NCBI RefSeq assembly: GCF_000759475.1
Contig: NZ_CP009454.1
Coordinates: 2,728,001-2,792,000 of the forward strand
Length of the DNA stretch: 64,000 nt
Direction: 5' to 3'
From: Pantoea rwandensis
GTDB lineage: Bacteria; Pseudomonadota; Gammaproteobacteria; Enterobacterales; Enterobacteriaceae
The notes beneath the pieces were generated by a model that searched no databases, was not told where the DNA came from, and saw only the letters and a list, made by a program, of their open reading frames with translations. Positions within the stretch are counted from its first letter, which is position 1. Each line of letters opens with the position of its first letter. The position numbers and the translations under genes were made by a program. Shown piece after piece: positions 17,715 to 26,619 of this stretch.

Positions 17715-17723
17715 CGTTGTCAC
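17711..17723. other. matS site (MatP-binding, Ter macrodomain)
   Basis: GTGACGTTGTCAC matches the matS consensus GTGACRNYGTCAC at all defined positions. It overlaps the stop codon of the NCS1 gene, about 4 kb from dif. MatP binds matS to organise the Ter macrodomain in Enterobacterales and Vibrionales. Confidence 0.8.
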
Positions 17724-17745
17724 GGCCGCCTCAACTGGCGGCCGT
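17722..17745. terminator. Hairpin between convergent NCS1 permease and PEBP genes
   Basis: ACGGCCGCC (17722-17730) and GGCGGCCGT (17737-17745) form a perfect nine-base stem with a six-base loop. It sits between two converging genes five bases before the PEBP stop, so it probably serves both directions. It has no T-run. Confidence 0.6.
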
Positions 17746-17750
17746 ATCAC

Positions 17751-18302
17751 TTACTTATCGTTAGTAAATCGCCCCACAATGGTGGCAGCCCCCAAGGTAT
17801 GGCCTTTCAATTTGGCGATCAACTCATCATGTGTCAGTCCGCCAGGCAATTGATTTACCGGCAAATCTGTAGCCACCATCACGAAGTTATAATGATGTAT
17901 GCCACTTCCCACCGGCGGGCAAGGACCGTAGTAACTTGTGGTGCCCGGTGAATTCTTACCTCCGGTGTAACCTTCGCCTTTACTCAACTCGCCCTGCGCA
18001 AACTGCGTGCGATCCGCCGTGATGTTATAGGCCACCATATGTGTCACGCCTAACCCTTTTCCCCCTACAGGATCGGTCAGCATTAGTGCAAAACTGCGGG
18101 TGCCGGCGGGTGCATTCGACCAGCTCAAAGCCGGCGACACATTGTCGCCGGTGCATGACGGGTTACTTTTGTTGTTGCCTGCAAAGGTTTTATTCAGCAT
18201 GGCACTGTCGTTAAAATCCGAAGATTGCAGCGTAAATACCGGGGCAGCCAACACGCTTCCCGGAAGCAGCGCCAATAATAGTGCGCGTTTGAACATCACC
18301 AT
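17751..18302 (-). CDS. YbhB/YbcL-type (PEBP) periplasmic protein
   Basis: 183 residues. A signal peptide (FKRALLLALLPGSVLAA) precedes a phosphatidylethanolamine-binding-protein fold. Family motifs are FTLQSSDF, CTGDNVSPALSWSNAPAGT, SFALMLTDPV, and YYGPCPPVGSGIHHYNF. AGGAG lies six bases before the ATG at 18302. Bacterial members are called Raf kinase inhibitor-like; their role in most species is unknown. E. coli has cytoplasmic YbhB and periplasmic YbcL, and this one is of the exported kind. Confidence 0.88.
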   Translation of the reverse strand: MVMFKRALLLALLPGSVLAAPVFTLQSSDFNDSAMLNKTFAGNNKSNPSCTGDNVSPALSWSNAPAGTRSFALMLTDPVGGKGLGVTHMVAYNITADRTQFAQGELSKGEGYTGGKNSPGTTSYYGPCPPVGSGIHHYNFVMVATDLPVNQLPGGLTHDELIAKLKGHTLGAATIVGRFTNDK

Positions 18303-18414
18303 TTCTCACTCCTGTTGATGAAAAAATCAGCCAAAACATCAAGTATATAACCTGATCACATTCATGCCGCAGGCTACACTGCTGAAAGTCCTCTTTGAAA
18401 CCCAGGAGCATTGG

Positions 18415-18468
18415 ATGCCAGCCTCTTCACTCGCGTTGTTTACCGCTGCCACGCAGCAACCCTGCTAA
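18415..18468 (+). other. 17-codon frame with strong ribosome site, ending in the repeat array
   Basis: ATG at 18415 has AGGAG six bases upstream. It encodes MPASSLALFTAATQQPC and stops at a TAA formed by the first repeat unit. It looks like the beginning of a membrane or exported protein whose frame is closed by the repeats. It may be a decayed gene start, a leader peptide, or chance. Confidence 0.35.
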
Positions 18469-18527
18469 AGTGCTAAAGTGCTAAAGTGCTAAAGTGCTAA
18501 AGTGCTAAAGTGCTAAAGTAATAGCTT
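18463..18527. repeat. Eight tandem copies of TGCTAAAG
   Basis: Eight uninterrupted, identical 8-bp units run from 18463 to 18526, plus one further base. Because 8 is not a multiple of three, any copy change shifts frame, and every frame meets TAA within 24 bases. Such perfect short arrays are prone to slippage, so copy number should differ between strains. Confidence 0.9.
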
Positions 18528-18980
18528 ATTGTTTGTTCGAAAAAAGACTTAACCTAAAGTATTTCCGGTCTCAAAATTCCCTCCTCATGACCAAGTGCCG
18601 CAGCGCGGTACGACGTGATCTCAGGCTGAACAATAGCGCCGCGGGGGCTGAGCATTTTTGACCCGCCAACTTCGTACATCTTTGATGCTCGCGAGAAGTC
18701 GAACTTTATGAGGCTTTAAATCAAAACCCGAAATTTAACTACTAAACCATGAAAATTAGAAGATAACCCTACGTTACTATGTGATATAGTACACACACAA
18801 AAACAAAGGATTATAGGGCATGACAATAGTTTTCTCGTTTTTTTGTTCCTTTGCATTCAGCATGCGTACTAAAATTTTTTCACTTAACGTCAAAATAAGT
18901 TATAAAAATCACTAATTAAATTTCTAAAACCAACTTAATCAATTTTTTAACTTCTATACGAACCCCAAAGTAGATTATAA

Positions 18981-19856
18981 ATGAATAAAAAATTTATTTT
19001 TACCATTCTTGCATTACTGGTTGCAATTTCATTATTAATAATATTCAGCAAGGCATTTTTAAATGCTAACGTCTTGCCGAGTACAAAGTCCAAAACAATT
19101 AACAGCAATATTATTTACAACCTGAACAGCCAGAAAGGGTTGAATTCTTTTTACTCTAAGGATGATCAGCAAAACTTCAGAAAACAAGCTTACAATATTA
19201 CATTGTACAGAGGGAAGTCTTATAGAATAGAGGGGGTGACTGATTTCGGGCGTTATATGAATATCGATATATTTGAAAACAGTAAAAAAATAGAAAGTTT
19301 AGCCTGTTCCTATAACGCAAAGTGCAAAATCGATATCACGCCAGAAAATACTTTCACTGCAGTTATACTTGTAACCGCTAACACAAGATCTGATTCGAAA
19401 ATGACACTTGAAGTGCGAGAGATTAATAATAGTCTCTTCTACAATCCTCCATCAAAAAATCATTCTGATTTGAATCAGTCTGATTTCTCTTTTATAGATT
19501 CAGATGGTGATTACAGAGGACATTTTAACCAGTTAGATACTCCAACATCTGGAATGCGCGCCGGTTATCAGGCCACATTCCGAATCATGCTAACAGCCGG
19601 AGAATCTATCTTCATAAAACTAATCGCACCTGATATTTATAAGAGGGTTTCTATATTAGATCCTGAAATGAATGATGAAATAGCATCGTCATATGGTAAA
19701 GATACGGCTGCCTGTTTAAAGCTAAAGATTGGGGAAAGTGGAGTGCATCTAATTTCGTTAAATCTGTTTCATAGTGATACTATTAGAGCTATTAACTACA
19801 ATTTAGAAATATACCGTGGGGAAATTTCAGATAAAAAATGCGATGAAAACGGTTAA
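18981..19856 (+). CDS. AT-rich orphan protein, membrane-anchored or exported, two beta-rich repeats
   Basis: 291 residues. A hydrophobic N-terminal segment (about 5-27) follows MNKKF and acts as a signal or anchor. The rest looks like two similar beta-sandwich domains, about 50-150 and 165-285. Each has a pattern of the kind seen in pre-peptidase C-terminal domains: ITLYRGKSYRIEGVTDF in the first, FRIMLTAGESIFIKLIAPD in the second. Two cysteines lie close together in the first (ACSYNAKC). Codon use is far more AT-rich than the neighbours, so recent transfer is likely. The ribosome site is weak. I do not recognise a family; the domain reading is inference. Confidence 0.6.
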   Translation: MNKKFIFTILALLVAISLLIIFSKAFLNANVLPSTKSKTINSNIIYNLNSQKGLNSFYSKDDQQNFRKQAYNITLYRGKSYRIEGVTDFGRYMNIDIFENSKKIESLACSYNAKCKIDITPENTFTAVILVTANTRSDSKMTLEVREINNSLFYNPPSKNHSDLNQSDFSFIDSDGDYRGHFNQLDTPTSGMRAGYQATFRIMLTAGESIFIKLIAPDIYKRVSILDPEMNDEIASSYGKDTAACLKLKIGESGVHLISLNLFHSDTIRAINYNLEIYRGEISDKKCDENG

Positions 19857-20040
19857 ATGTGACTCACACCGGACTCTAAGATTAAAAAATGGGAAAAGGA
19901 TTAATTTAGGAACCCAGGTTGGCCATAGGACTTTTCCCTTGTTGATGGTTATTTATGTGTATTTCACATTCATCTTAAATAGCTAGGTCTATCATATCCA
20001 TGAAAATGTAGATGGCTTGGGCTAGAAATATCTATCAATC

Positions 20041-20148
20041 ACGGCAACTAATATCCAAACTGACCTCGTCGGACAATCCAACCTGCTCGCAGCGTTAAAA
20101 GAGGCGGGTTTTTCCCGTGTACCCAAAGGTTACAGTTGGTACGGTTAA
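20041..20148 (+). pseudogene. C-terminal fragment of an unidentified gene
   Basis: An open frame without a start codon ends with a protein-like tail, LLAALKEAGF then SRVPKGYSWYG and a TAA at 20146. A stop lies six codons upstream of 20041. Base composition returns here to that of the core genome. It overlaps the last bases of the FUSC gene on the other strand. I read it as the tail of a gene lost when the AT-rich segment to its left was inserted; it could also be chance. Confidence 0.3.
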
Positions 20149-22268
20149 TAAGCGCGCTGACGATAATCCTGCAGTTGCATTCTTTCCAGCTGGCGCGGCG
20201 TGGCAACGGGCCACGCTTGCTGCGGAAACAGGTAAAGACGAATGCTAAACAGATGAAACAGCGGTGTGAGCAACCCATCATCCTGCTTTGCCAGCCTTTC
20301 CAGCAGCAGCAACAGCCAGTCGAGTTCATCCAGCAAATCCTGGTGTGGTCGGGTTTGCAACGATTTCAGACGCCGTTTCAGGAACAAGGCGAGCTCGTGA
20401 AACATCTGTCCACTGTCCAGCTGATGTTTTGCCAGCAGATCTTTGTGTCGGGCGTAGTAGTCAAAGCTGTTCACGCCCAGCCACACCTCCGTTAATAACA
20501 TCCCGGCGGTCGACATATCGGGCTGTGGATCGAGCCGTAAACGGGGTAACACCACGTTGACCTTATCCAGCATCAAACTGATAAAACGTTGTCTGCCAAG
20601 CAGTGACGACCCCGTACGTTCAAGCTCTTTAATAAAACGCAACAGCTCACGTAAGCCCTGACGAACCGCGCGCCGCGCCGTCCATGAAGGACGTTTGTTA
20701 CGCATCAGCACGGTGGCTATCACGGCAAAAAGTACGCCCGTCAGTGATGCAATGGCGTTGTTAATGAGCAGGACCAAATCGGGTTTCAGATGATGGCCCA
20801 AACCGATAAAGCCAGGAATCTGGATAGCCACGCTGATGCCAATCATATTGGTTGAGGGACGTGCAATCATCAGGCCGAGTATCAGCAAGCCCGGCACCAG
20901 ACAAATAATCAACGCTTCAAATGAGGTCGCCTGCGGCAACAGCAACGCCACATAAATTACGCTGATAACAATGGCGACAATCACACCACGCACGAACAAT
21001 TTCATCGAAGTCAGTGGCGTATCCATACTGGCAAAAAGCGAACTCAGGATGGCTGCCATCACCGGTGCTGAGGCACCATCGTGCCACCCCGTGCCCATCC
21101 ACAGCAAACAGGAGCCAAAAATCGCGCAAAAGGCGGTTAAAGCAGAAAGCCTGATCAGCCCTTTGTCATAGAAACGATGAGTGCGTTTACCGCGTGCGGG
21201 TGTGGTGTCGCCCGAGAGATCGCTGACCAATCCGCCGACGCTTTGATACGCGCCCGCAATGCGCACGAAGTCGGCCATACGCTCCAGCAAACCGGTAAAC
21301 AGCAGGCAGTGTTCAATCGGCAGTTCCCCGCTACGCCAGGCCTGGTTGATATCATTCTGACAACGGCTTAATTCCAGCTGGATACCGCTGGTTTCGCCAA
21401 CGGCTTCACCATCGTTAAGCCAGTGCAAAAACAGACGAAACGCCACCGCGACGTTGTCCGGGAACGTAATCTGCAGTGCCGATAAACGCTGCAGACGCAG
21501 CTCAATGGCGGTGAGCGTAGGGATTAAATAAGAGAGATGTTGATACTGCACGCTGACCAGACGAATCAAACGACGCGCGGCATCACCCTCGTAAACACAG
21601 TGCGTAATCAGAATTTCCACTTGCTGCGGATTGGTCGCCATACGCGTCAGAATGTCATCGCGCTCGGGAGACTTATCGCCCGGAATACCTGACAGCAAAT
21701 CGTGGCACAGCTTGCGCGCATTCAAATACCACTGGCTGACACTCTGTTCCAGCAAACTACGCATCGAGACCGGAAACAATAACGCATGCACCAGGCTGCT
21801 ACACACTGTGCCAACCGCGATCTCTTCAATACGGGATAACACGGTATTGGTGATCGACAGCGGCGTCATCACCTCAGGAAATCCCATGATGGCAGCGCTG
21901 TAACCTGCCAGCATGAACACATAGCTTTTCGGCGTGCGATCGTGCAGGGAGAGATACAGGCACACACTGACCCACAGCGAGATAACAAAGCTAAAAAGTA
22001 AGGGGTGTTCAACAGTGACGGGAAAAACAAAGAAGATAAACACGCCGCCTAACAAGGTGCCGAGCATACGAAACAGTGATTTCGAAATGGTGGACGCAGA
22101 GTAAAGCTGAGAGGCAATGAAAACCGTGGTAATGGCCCAGGCGGGTTTATCCAGGTTGAGTTCCAGTGAGAAGTACAATGCCAAAAAGGCAGCCAGACAG
22201 GTTTTTACAGCAAAAAAAACGGCGTTTTTTGAAAACCACTGCATGACAGTATTGAGACCAGACGGCAC
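20145..22268 (-). CDS. FUSC-family aromatic-acid efflux-type inner membrane protein
   Basis: 707 residues from a GTG at 22268 or 699 from an ATG at 22244; neither has a clear ribosome site. The protein repeats a block of about six membrane helices plus a cytoplasmic domain twice, as in AaeB and YdhK. The first block starts at FFAVKTCLAAFLALYFSLELN and the second around residue 370. AaeB exports p-hydroxybenzoate with the membrane fusion protein AaeA. No AaeA or AaeX homologue is adjacent, so the partner and substrate are unknown. Confidence 0.82.
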   Translation of the reverse strand: MPSGLNTVMQWFSKNAVFFAVKTCLAAFLALYFSLELNLDKPAWAITTVFIASQLYSASTISKSLFRMLGTLLGGVFIFFVFPVTVEHPLLFSFVISLWVSVCLYLSLHDRTPKSYVFMLAGYSAAIMGFPEVMTPLSITNTVLSRIEEIAVGTVCSSLVHALLFPVSMRSLLEQSVSQWYLNARKLCHDLLSGIPGDKSPERDDILTRMATNPQQVEILITHCVYEGDAARRLIRLVSVQYQHLSYLIPTLTAIELRLQRLSALQITFPDNVAVAFRLFLHWLNDGEAVGETSGIQLELSRCQNDINQAWRSGELPIEHCLLFTGLLERMADFVRIAGAYQSVGGLVSDLSGDTTPARGKRTHRFYDKGLIRLSALTAFCAIFGSCLLWMGTGWHDGASAPVMAAILSSLFASMDTPLTSMKLFVRGVIVAIVISVIYVALLLPQATSFEALIICLVPGLLILGLMIARPSTNMIGISVAIQIPGFIGLGHHLKPDLVLLINNAIASLTGVLFAVIATVLMRNKRPSWTARRAVRQGLRELLRFIKELERTGSSLLGRQRFISLMLDKVNVVLPRLRLDPQPDMSTAGMLLTEVWLGVNSFDYYARHKDLLAKHQLDSGQMFHELALFLKRRLKSLQTRPHQDLLDELDWLLLLLERLAKQDDGLLTPLFHLFSIRLYLFPQQAWPVATPRQLERMQLQDYRQRAY

Positions 22269-22593
22269 TAAGTGCGGCGTATCCTGCCAGAATATTCAAT
22301 CTACTCACGGCGATAAATATGTCAGGTTGTTACAGCATCAAAATTGGTGATATTGGCAGGTAATCAATAACAGGGTAATTATTAAGGGTTACTAATGGAC
22401 TAAGTGCGAATTCAGCCCTTTTTTACAGAATCTCTCTGATTTATAAGCCTATTGCTTCACAGCCTGTCATCAGTCAGATAAATGTGTTCTGGATCACACT
22501 TTTCTAAATAACCTCAATGATTACAACGGCTCCATAAAAACATTTCGCGCAATCTGGCGCACAGTGTTGCGCCAGATCATCGCAGGGTGAAAC
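22269..22593. promoter_or_regulatory. Region between lactonase operon end and FUSC gene
   Basis: 325 bp. A 10-bp stem (22552-22577) probably ends the lactonase transcript. A CRP-like sequence at 22483-22498 (TGTGT, six bases, TCACA; one mismatch from TGTGA-N6-TCACA) lies about 220 bp upstream of the FUSC start and could act on that gene. No gene seen. Confidence 0.45.
22552..22577 (-). terminator. Hairpin after the lactonase gene
   Basis: ATCTGGCGCA (22552-22561) and TGCGCCAGAT (22568-22577) form a perfect 10-base stem with a six-base loop, 17 bases after the lactonase stop. On the - strand a TTTTT run follows about ten bases later. Confidence 0.6.
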
Positions 22594-23709
22594 TCAGTTA
22601 CTCACCACTGTTACCCAGTTCGCATCTTTGCCGGCAGGCGCTTCACTAACACGTTTCAGCGACCCACTTTTGGCATCAATGGCATAGCTTCCAGTCACCG
22701 CGCTTTTTTCACCGCTGGCAATCAACCATTTTCCGTCTGCGGTAATAGCAATGCTGCGCGGCTGCTTCTCAACTGGCCAGCTGCCAATCAGCGTCAGTTT
22801 GCCACTGTGTGGATCAACGCGGTAGCCACTCACCGTACTGCTGGTCCGTTCGGTCACATACAGGAAGTGACCGTTTGGCGTCAGATGAATATCGGCTGAC
22901 CAGATCCGTGGCGTGGTATCGCTATAGCCCGCTGGACGCTCACGCCCATGTTGCAATTTATATTCCTCGGCTACTGCATTGGCTGTTTCACTGACTTTGA
23001 CCAGTTCGCCGCTCGGTTCACGGCGGAACTGAGTGATGATGCCGCCCATCTCGCCGACGTTATACAGATAGCGCTGATCCGGCGATAAGACCGAATGACG
23101 CGGGCCGTTTTCATCGGCGGTTTTCACATAACCGTTACCCAGCGCGCTGAGTTCCCCCTCCTCATTCAATTTCAGCTGTAACACGCGGTCAGTGCCGAGA
23201 TTACCGACGTAGGCGGTTTTACCGGCATCATCAACAATGACCGAATGTGCCGCATGACCCGTCTTGTAACTGCCAACCGGCGGCGCTATCACCTTGCCAT
23301 CTTTGGCTAGCCGATAGACATGCACCACATCGCCATCGTAGGAGGCGCCCAACAGGAATCGCCCTTGCTTGTCGGTGCTGATGTACGGATAACTGGCGGT
23401 AGCAGGGACTTCAGCTCTCTGATGAAGATCGCCGGTGGCGCGATCGATCTGCCAGCTCACCAGTTGCAGTGGCTTGCTGCGAATGGCCGCATATAAATGC
23501 TGGTGGTCCGCACTCAGCGCCAGTGGCATCACTTTGCCGCCGGCCTGGGTACGACCTAGCAGTTGCAATGCACCGGATTGTTCATCCAGTACGTAGCGCG
23601 CGATGGTGCCGTCATCGGCTTCTGAGACGTAAACAAAGGTTTTTGCCAGCAATGGTGCGCTGAGCGCCATCGCCGTGAGTAATGTGGCTATCTGAAAGGT
23701 TTTCTTCAT
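22594..23709 (-). CDS. Periplasmic lactonase (7-bladed beta-propeller, PF10282-like)
   Basis: 371 residues. A clear signal peptide (KTFQIATLLTAMALSAPLLA) directs export. The mature part is a beta-propeller of the 6-phosphogluconolactonase-like (YbhE) family: repeated units such as FVYVSEADDGTIARY, PYISTDKQGRFLLGASY and HFLYVTERTSSTVSGY. It is the last gene of an operon with an acid-sugar dehydratase and an importer. The context suggests that it opens a sugar-acid lactone in the periplasm to give the free acid for uptake; no activity can be read from the sequence alone. Confidence 0.8.
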   Translation of the reverse strand: MKKTFQIATLLTAMALSAPLLAKTFVYVSEADDGTIARYVLDEQSGALQLLGRTQAGGKVMPLALSADHQHLYAAIRSKPLQLVSWQIDRATGDLHQRAEVPATASYPYISTDKQGRFLLGASYDGDVVHVYRLAKDGKVIAPPVGSYKTGHAAHSVIVDDAGKTAYVGNLGTDRVLQLKLNEEGELSALGNGYVKTADENGPRHSVLSPDQRYLYNVGEMGGIITQFRREPSGELVKVSETANAVAEEYKLQHGRERPAGYSDTTPRIWSADIHLTPNGHFLYVTERTSSTVSGYRVDPHSGKLTLIGSWPVEKQPRSIAITADGKWLIASGEKSAVTGSYAIDAKSGSLKRVSEAPAGKDANWVTVVSN

Positions 23710-23718
23710 TTAATTTCC

Positions 23719-25062
23719 TCAGCGAACCAGAGCCGGACGTTTTGCGTCAAAACGCCAGTTATCAATCAAAAACTGCATGCCAAGTGCATCGTTGCGGTTC
23801 TTATCAGGCAGTGCGTTGTAGAGTGCATGCGCCTGTTCGACGCGCGCCATATTCAGTTCGATGCCCAATCCTGGGCCTGGCGGCAGCTCCAGGTAGCCAT
23901 CACGGATTTGCGGTGGCTGGTGGCTGAGTTGCTGGCCATCTTGCCATATCCAGTGTGTATCGAAGGCGGTCTGACGATCGCCAGGCGCTGCGGCACCAAG
24001 ATGGGCCACCATCGCCAGGGAAACATCAAAGTGATTATTGGAATGGCAACCGGTAGTGAGGCCCCATTCGTTACACAGTTGCGCGACGACGTTAGCGTTG
24101 CGCATCGTCCAGAAATGGGGATCGGCAAGCGGGATGTCGATGGCGTTGAGCTGCAGAGCATGCTGCAACTGCCGCCAGTCATTGGCGATCATGTTGGTCG
24201 CCACCGGCACGCCAGTGGCGCGACGGAACTCGGCCAGCGTTTCACGCCCGGAATACCCCTGCTCTGCGCCACAAGGATCTTCCAGATACGGCACTTTGCC
24301 TGCCAACTGCTTACCAAAGCGAATCGCTTCATCCAGCGACCAACTGGCATTTGGGTCCACGGTGACGCGAGATTGTGGATACCGCGCCAGCAAGGCCTCC
24401 ACGGTTTCGACTTCCTGCTCGCCATGCAGGACGCCGCCTTTTAGCTTGAAGTCACGAAAGCCGTATTGTTCTACTGCGGCCTCTGCGAGCCGCACCACTG
24501 CGGCACTGTCCATTGCCGCTTGATGACGTAACCGGAACCAGCCATCTGCTTCGTCATCACCCGAACGGTAGTGCATATTCGTGCGTTGACGATCGGCGAT
24601 GTAAAACAGATAGCCCAACACCGGAATACGCTCTCGCTGTTTACCGCTGGCGAGCAGTTCTGCCACGGGCAGGTCGAGGAATTTACCCTGCAGATCGAGC
24701 AACGCTGCCTCAATGGCCGCTGCCGCGTTGTAAAACTTCTCTGGGTTCATCTGCGGAATATGAATGTCGTTGGTGTGCGAAGTCTGCTGCTGCCGCGTGT
24801 CGCTGGCAAAGAGTTGACTGAGCGTGGCGTTAGCGCGCATCAGCGAGCTGCCAATGATCAGAGGGCGAAACTGTTCCAGCAGTTGCAACGTTGAAGCGTG
24901 GCACGGTGTTTCCCCCACGCCGCTGTTGCCCGCTGAATCAGTCAATAGCACCAGAATACGGGTGAAGTAGCAGTTATGCGCCCCGCCGATGTTCAGCAGC
25001 ATGCTGTCGTATCCGGCAACCGGAACGATGCGCATTGATTTAATGACTGGTGTGTCAGACAT
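23719..25062 (-). CDS. Enolase-superfamily sugar-acid dehydratase (glucarate dehydratase-like, GudD/GudX group)
   Basis: 447 residues from the ATG at 25062, which has GGAGAG upstream. Mandelate racemase/GlucD-type catalytic elements are visible: the KxK base (FKLKGG), metal ligands in VTVDPNASW and YLEDPCG, ATNMIANDW, and the His base in TGCHSNNHFDV. D-glucarate dehydratase converts D-glucarate or L-idarate to 5-keto-4-deoxyglucarate. E. coli has both GudD and the paralogue GudX; the sequence alone does not let me separate them. Its ATG overlaps the stop of the upstream MFS gene (ATGTCTGA). Confidence 0.83.
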   Translation of the reverse strand: MSDTPVIKSMRIVPVAGYDSMLLNIGGAHNCYFTRILVLLTDSAGNSGVGETPCHASTLQLLEQFRPLIIGSSLMRANATLSQLFASDTRQQQTSHTNDIHIPQMNPEKFYNAAAAIEAALLDLQGKFLDLPVAELLASGKQRERIPVLGYLFYIADRQRTNMHYRSGDDEADGWFRLRHQAAMDSAAVVRLAEAAVEQYGFRDFKLKGGVLHGEQEVETVEALLARYPQSRVTVDPNASWSLDEAIRFGKQLAGKVPYLEDPCGAEQGYSGRETLAEFRRATGVPVATNMIANDWRQLQHALQLNAIDIPLADPHFWTMRNANVVAQLCNEWGLTTGCHSNNHFDVSLAMVAHLGAAAPGDRQTAFDTHWIWQDGQQLSHQPPQIRDGYLELPPGPGLGIELNMARVEQAHALYNALPDKNRNDALGMQFLIDNWRFDAKRPALVR

Positions 25063-26395
25063 GGTTTCTCTCCGTGTGACCGAATGCAGGGGGAACAGGT
25101 TTGCGACGCAGCAGCAGCCAGACACCGGTGATAACCGACACGCTGGTCAGCGCATACAGCCCACCGGTGGTGCTGCCGGTATGAAGTTCAAGATAGCCAA
25201 ACACGGTGGGTGCAAAGAAGCCCCCGAGGTTGCCGATGGAGTTGATCAGGGCAATGCCGGGCGCGGCGATCGAAGCAGGCAATTCGCTTTGCGGCATCGG
25301 CCAGAAAAAGGCCGCGCTGACTTTCGAGCCAATACAGGCGACGATCATCGCGACAAACCCAAACCAGGGTGTGCCGGTGGTCGCCATAAAGGTGCCGCAC
25401 GCGGCAATCAGCATGGCAATGCCCAGCCCTTTGTCCAGCTTATCGCGATAGCGATCGGTGGTTTTACCCAGCAGGAACAAGGCCACAATGGCACATAACC
25501 AGGGAACGGCGGTCAGCAAACCAATCTCAAAACTGTTGTAACCCTGAATGCGCTGGATAATTTGCGGTAGCCAGAACACCAGGGTGTAACCGGTCATGGT
25601 CATGGTGAAAAAAATCAGGCAATAGAACAGCAAGCTGCGATCGCGCAATAAACCCCAGCGGCCATACTCTTTAGCATGTACGTCACGTGCTGCGTCTTCT
25701 AACGCTAACTGTGCTTGCAGCGCACGTTGCTCTGCTGGGTTAAGCCATTTGGCATCCTGAGGTTTTGAGACCAGTACCAGCGCGGCCAGCAAACCAATCA
25801 CAATGGATCCCCCTCCTTCCAGGAACATCACCCATTTCCAACCAGCAAGCCCATTCACTTCATGCAGCAGCAGAATCGCGCCGGTTAGCGGACCGAAAAA
25901 CAAGAAGGCGCTGGCGGTGGCACTCAACACCATCGCGGTGGCACGACCTCGCCATGCGTTAGGCACCCACTGGCGGAAATAGAACAGCACGCCAGGAAAG
26001 AACCCGGCTTCTGCCACGCCTAATAAAAATCGCAGTACGTAGAAGTGTAGCGGTGTGCTCACAAAACCGGTTAACACCACCACGATGCCCCAGGTGATCA
26101 TGATGCGCGTCAGCCACACGCGTGCCCCGAGCTTTTTTAACATCATATTGCTGGGGACCTCGAACAGCGCGTAGCCAATAAAGAACAGGCCGGCACCCAG
26201 ACCAAATGCAGCAGCACTGATACCCGCATCAGTTTGTAATTCAGCTTTGACGAATCCGATGTTGGCTCGGTCGATCTGGTTAACAATCAGCATCAGCGCC
26301 AGCATTGGAATGATACGGCGGAAAAACTTAGCGATTGCGGAAGCGATATGCGCGTCGTGATCTGCTGCTAAATCATAAGATTGTTGAACCGTCAT
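25055..26395 (-). CDS. Anion:cation symporter family MFS transporter for a sugar acid
   Basis: 446 residues with twelve membrane helices. The helix 1 region NQIDRANIGFVKAEL and the loop GYALFEVPSNMMLKKLGARVWLTR segment are typical of the ACS family (GudP, GarP, RhmT, tartrate and phthalate permeases). AGGTGACGC precedes the ATG. It heads the operon MFS-dehydratase-lactonase, so the substrate is probably an aldarate or aldonate. It is divergent from curA across about 220 bp. Confidence 0.82.
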   Translation of the reverse strand: MTVQQSYDLAADHDAHIASAIAKFFRRIIPMLALMLIVNQIDRANIGFVKAELQTDAGISAAAFGLGAGLFFIGYALFEVPSNMMLKKLGARVWLTRIMITWGIVVVLTGFVSTPLHFYVLRFLLGVAEAGFFPGVLFYFRQWVPNAWRGRATAMVLSATASAFLFFGPLTGAILLLHEVNGLAGWKWVMFLEGGGSIVIGLLAALVLVSKPQDAKWLNPAEQRALQAQLALEDAARDVHAKEYGRWGLLRDRSLLFYCLIFFTMTMTGYTLVFWLPQIIQRIQGYNSFEIGLLTAVPWLCAIVALFLLGKTTDRYRDKLDKGLGIAMLIAACGTFMATTGTPWFGFVAMIVACIGSKVSAAFFWPMPQSELPASIAAPGIALINSIGNLGGFFAPTVFGYLELHTGSTTGGLYALTSVSVITGVWLLLRRKPVPPAFGHTERNHV

Positions 26396-26619
26396 GCGTC
26401 ACCTATTGGGTTAATAGCATCGCTATAGGTATACGCAGTTGATTAAAGAGCGGTTATGTGAGAATGCCCGAGACCGTTTGTGCAAATGTTGAAGGGGGTT
26501 TTATGTTCAATGCGTTAGCGGTTTTCCCAGCGTAAAGTTTTGTCTGGGTTTGTGCGCTGGCTCACTGGGGAAAGGGTTTCAACTACACTTGCCTGATTCA
26601 ATTGAGTAAAGAGGTTTAC

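Larger units (their letters stand above)
18303..18980. other. Gene-free AT-rich segment with tandem 8-bp repeat
   Basis: About 680 bp. The left third holds a short leader-like frame (18415-18468) and the repeat array (18463-18527). From about 18700 the DNA becomes strongly AT-rich, continuous with the next gene, which suggests a transferred segment. No other gene seen. Confidence 0.55.

Noticed and set aside
18463..18527. CRISPR-like array
   Set aside because: The units are 8 bp and directly abutting, with no spacers.
20145..22268. aaeB of a complete aaeXAB operon
   Set aside because: No AaeX or AaeA gene is adjacent, and the sequence is only generally FUSC-like, so no symbol was given.
25501..25560. 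Possible second Ter site (TGTTGTAAC near 25537)
   Set aside because: Only the inner nine bases match; the flanking consensus bases differ at five positions.
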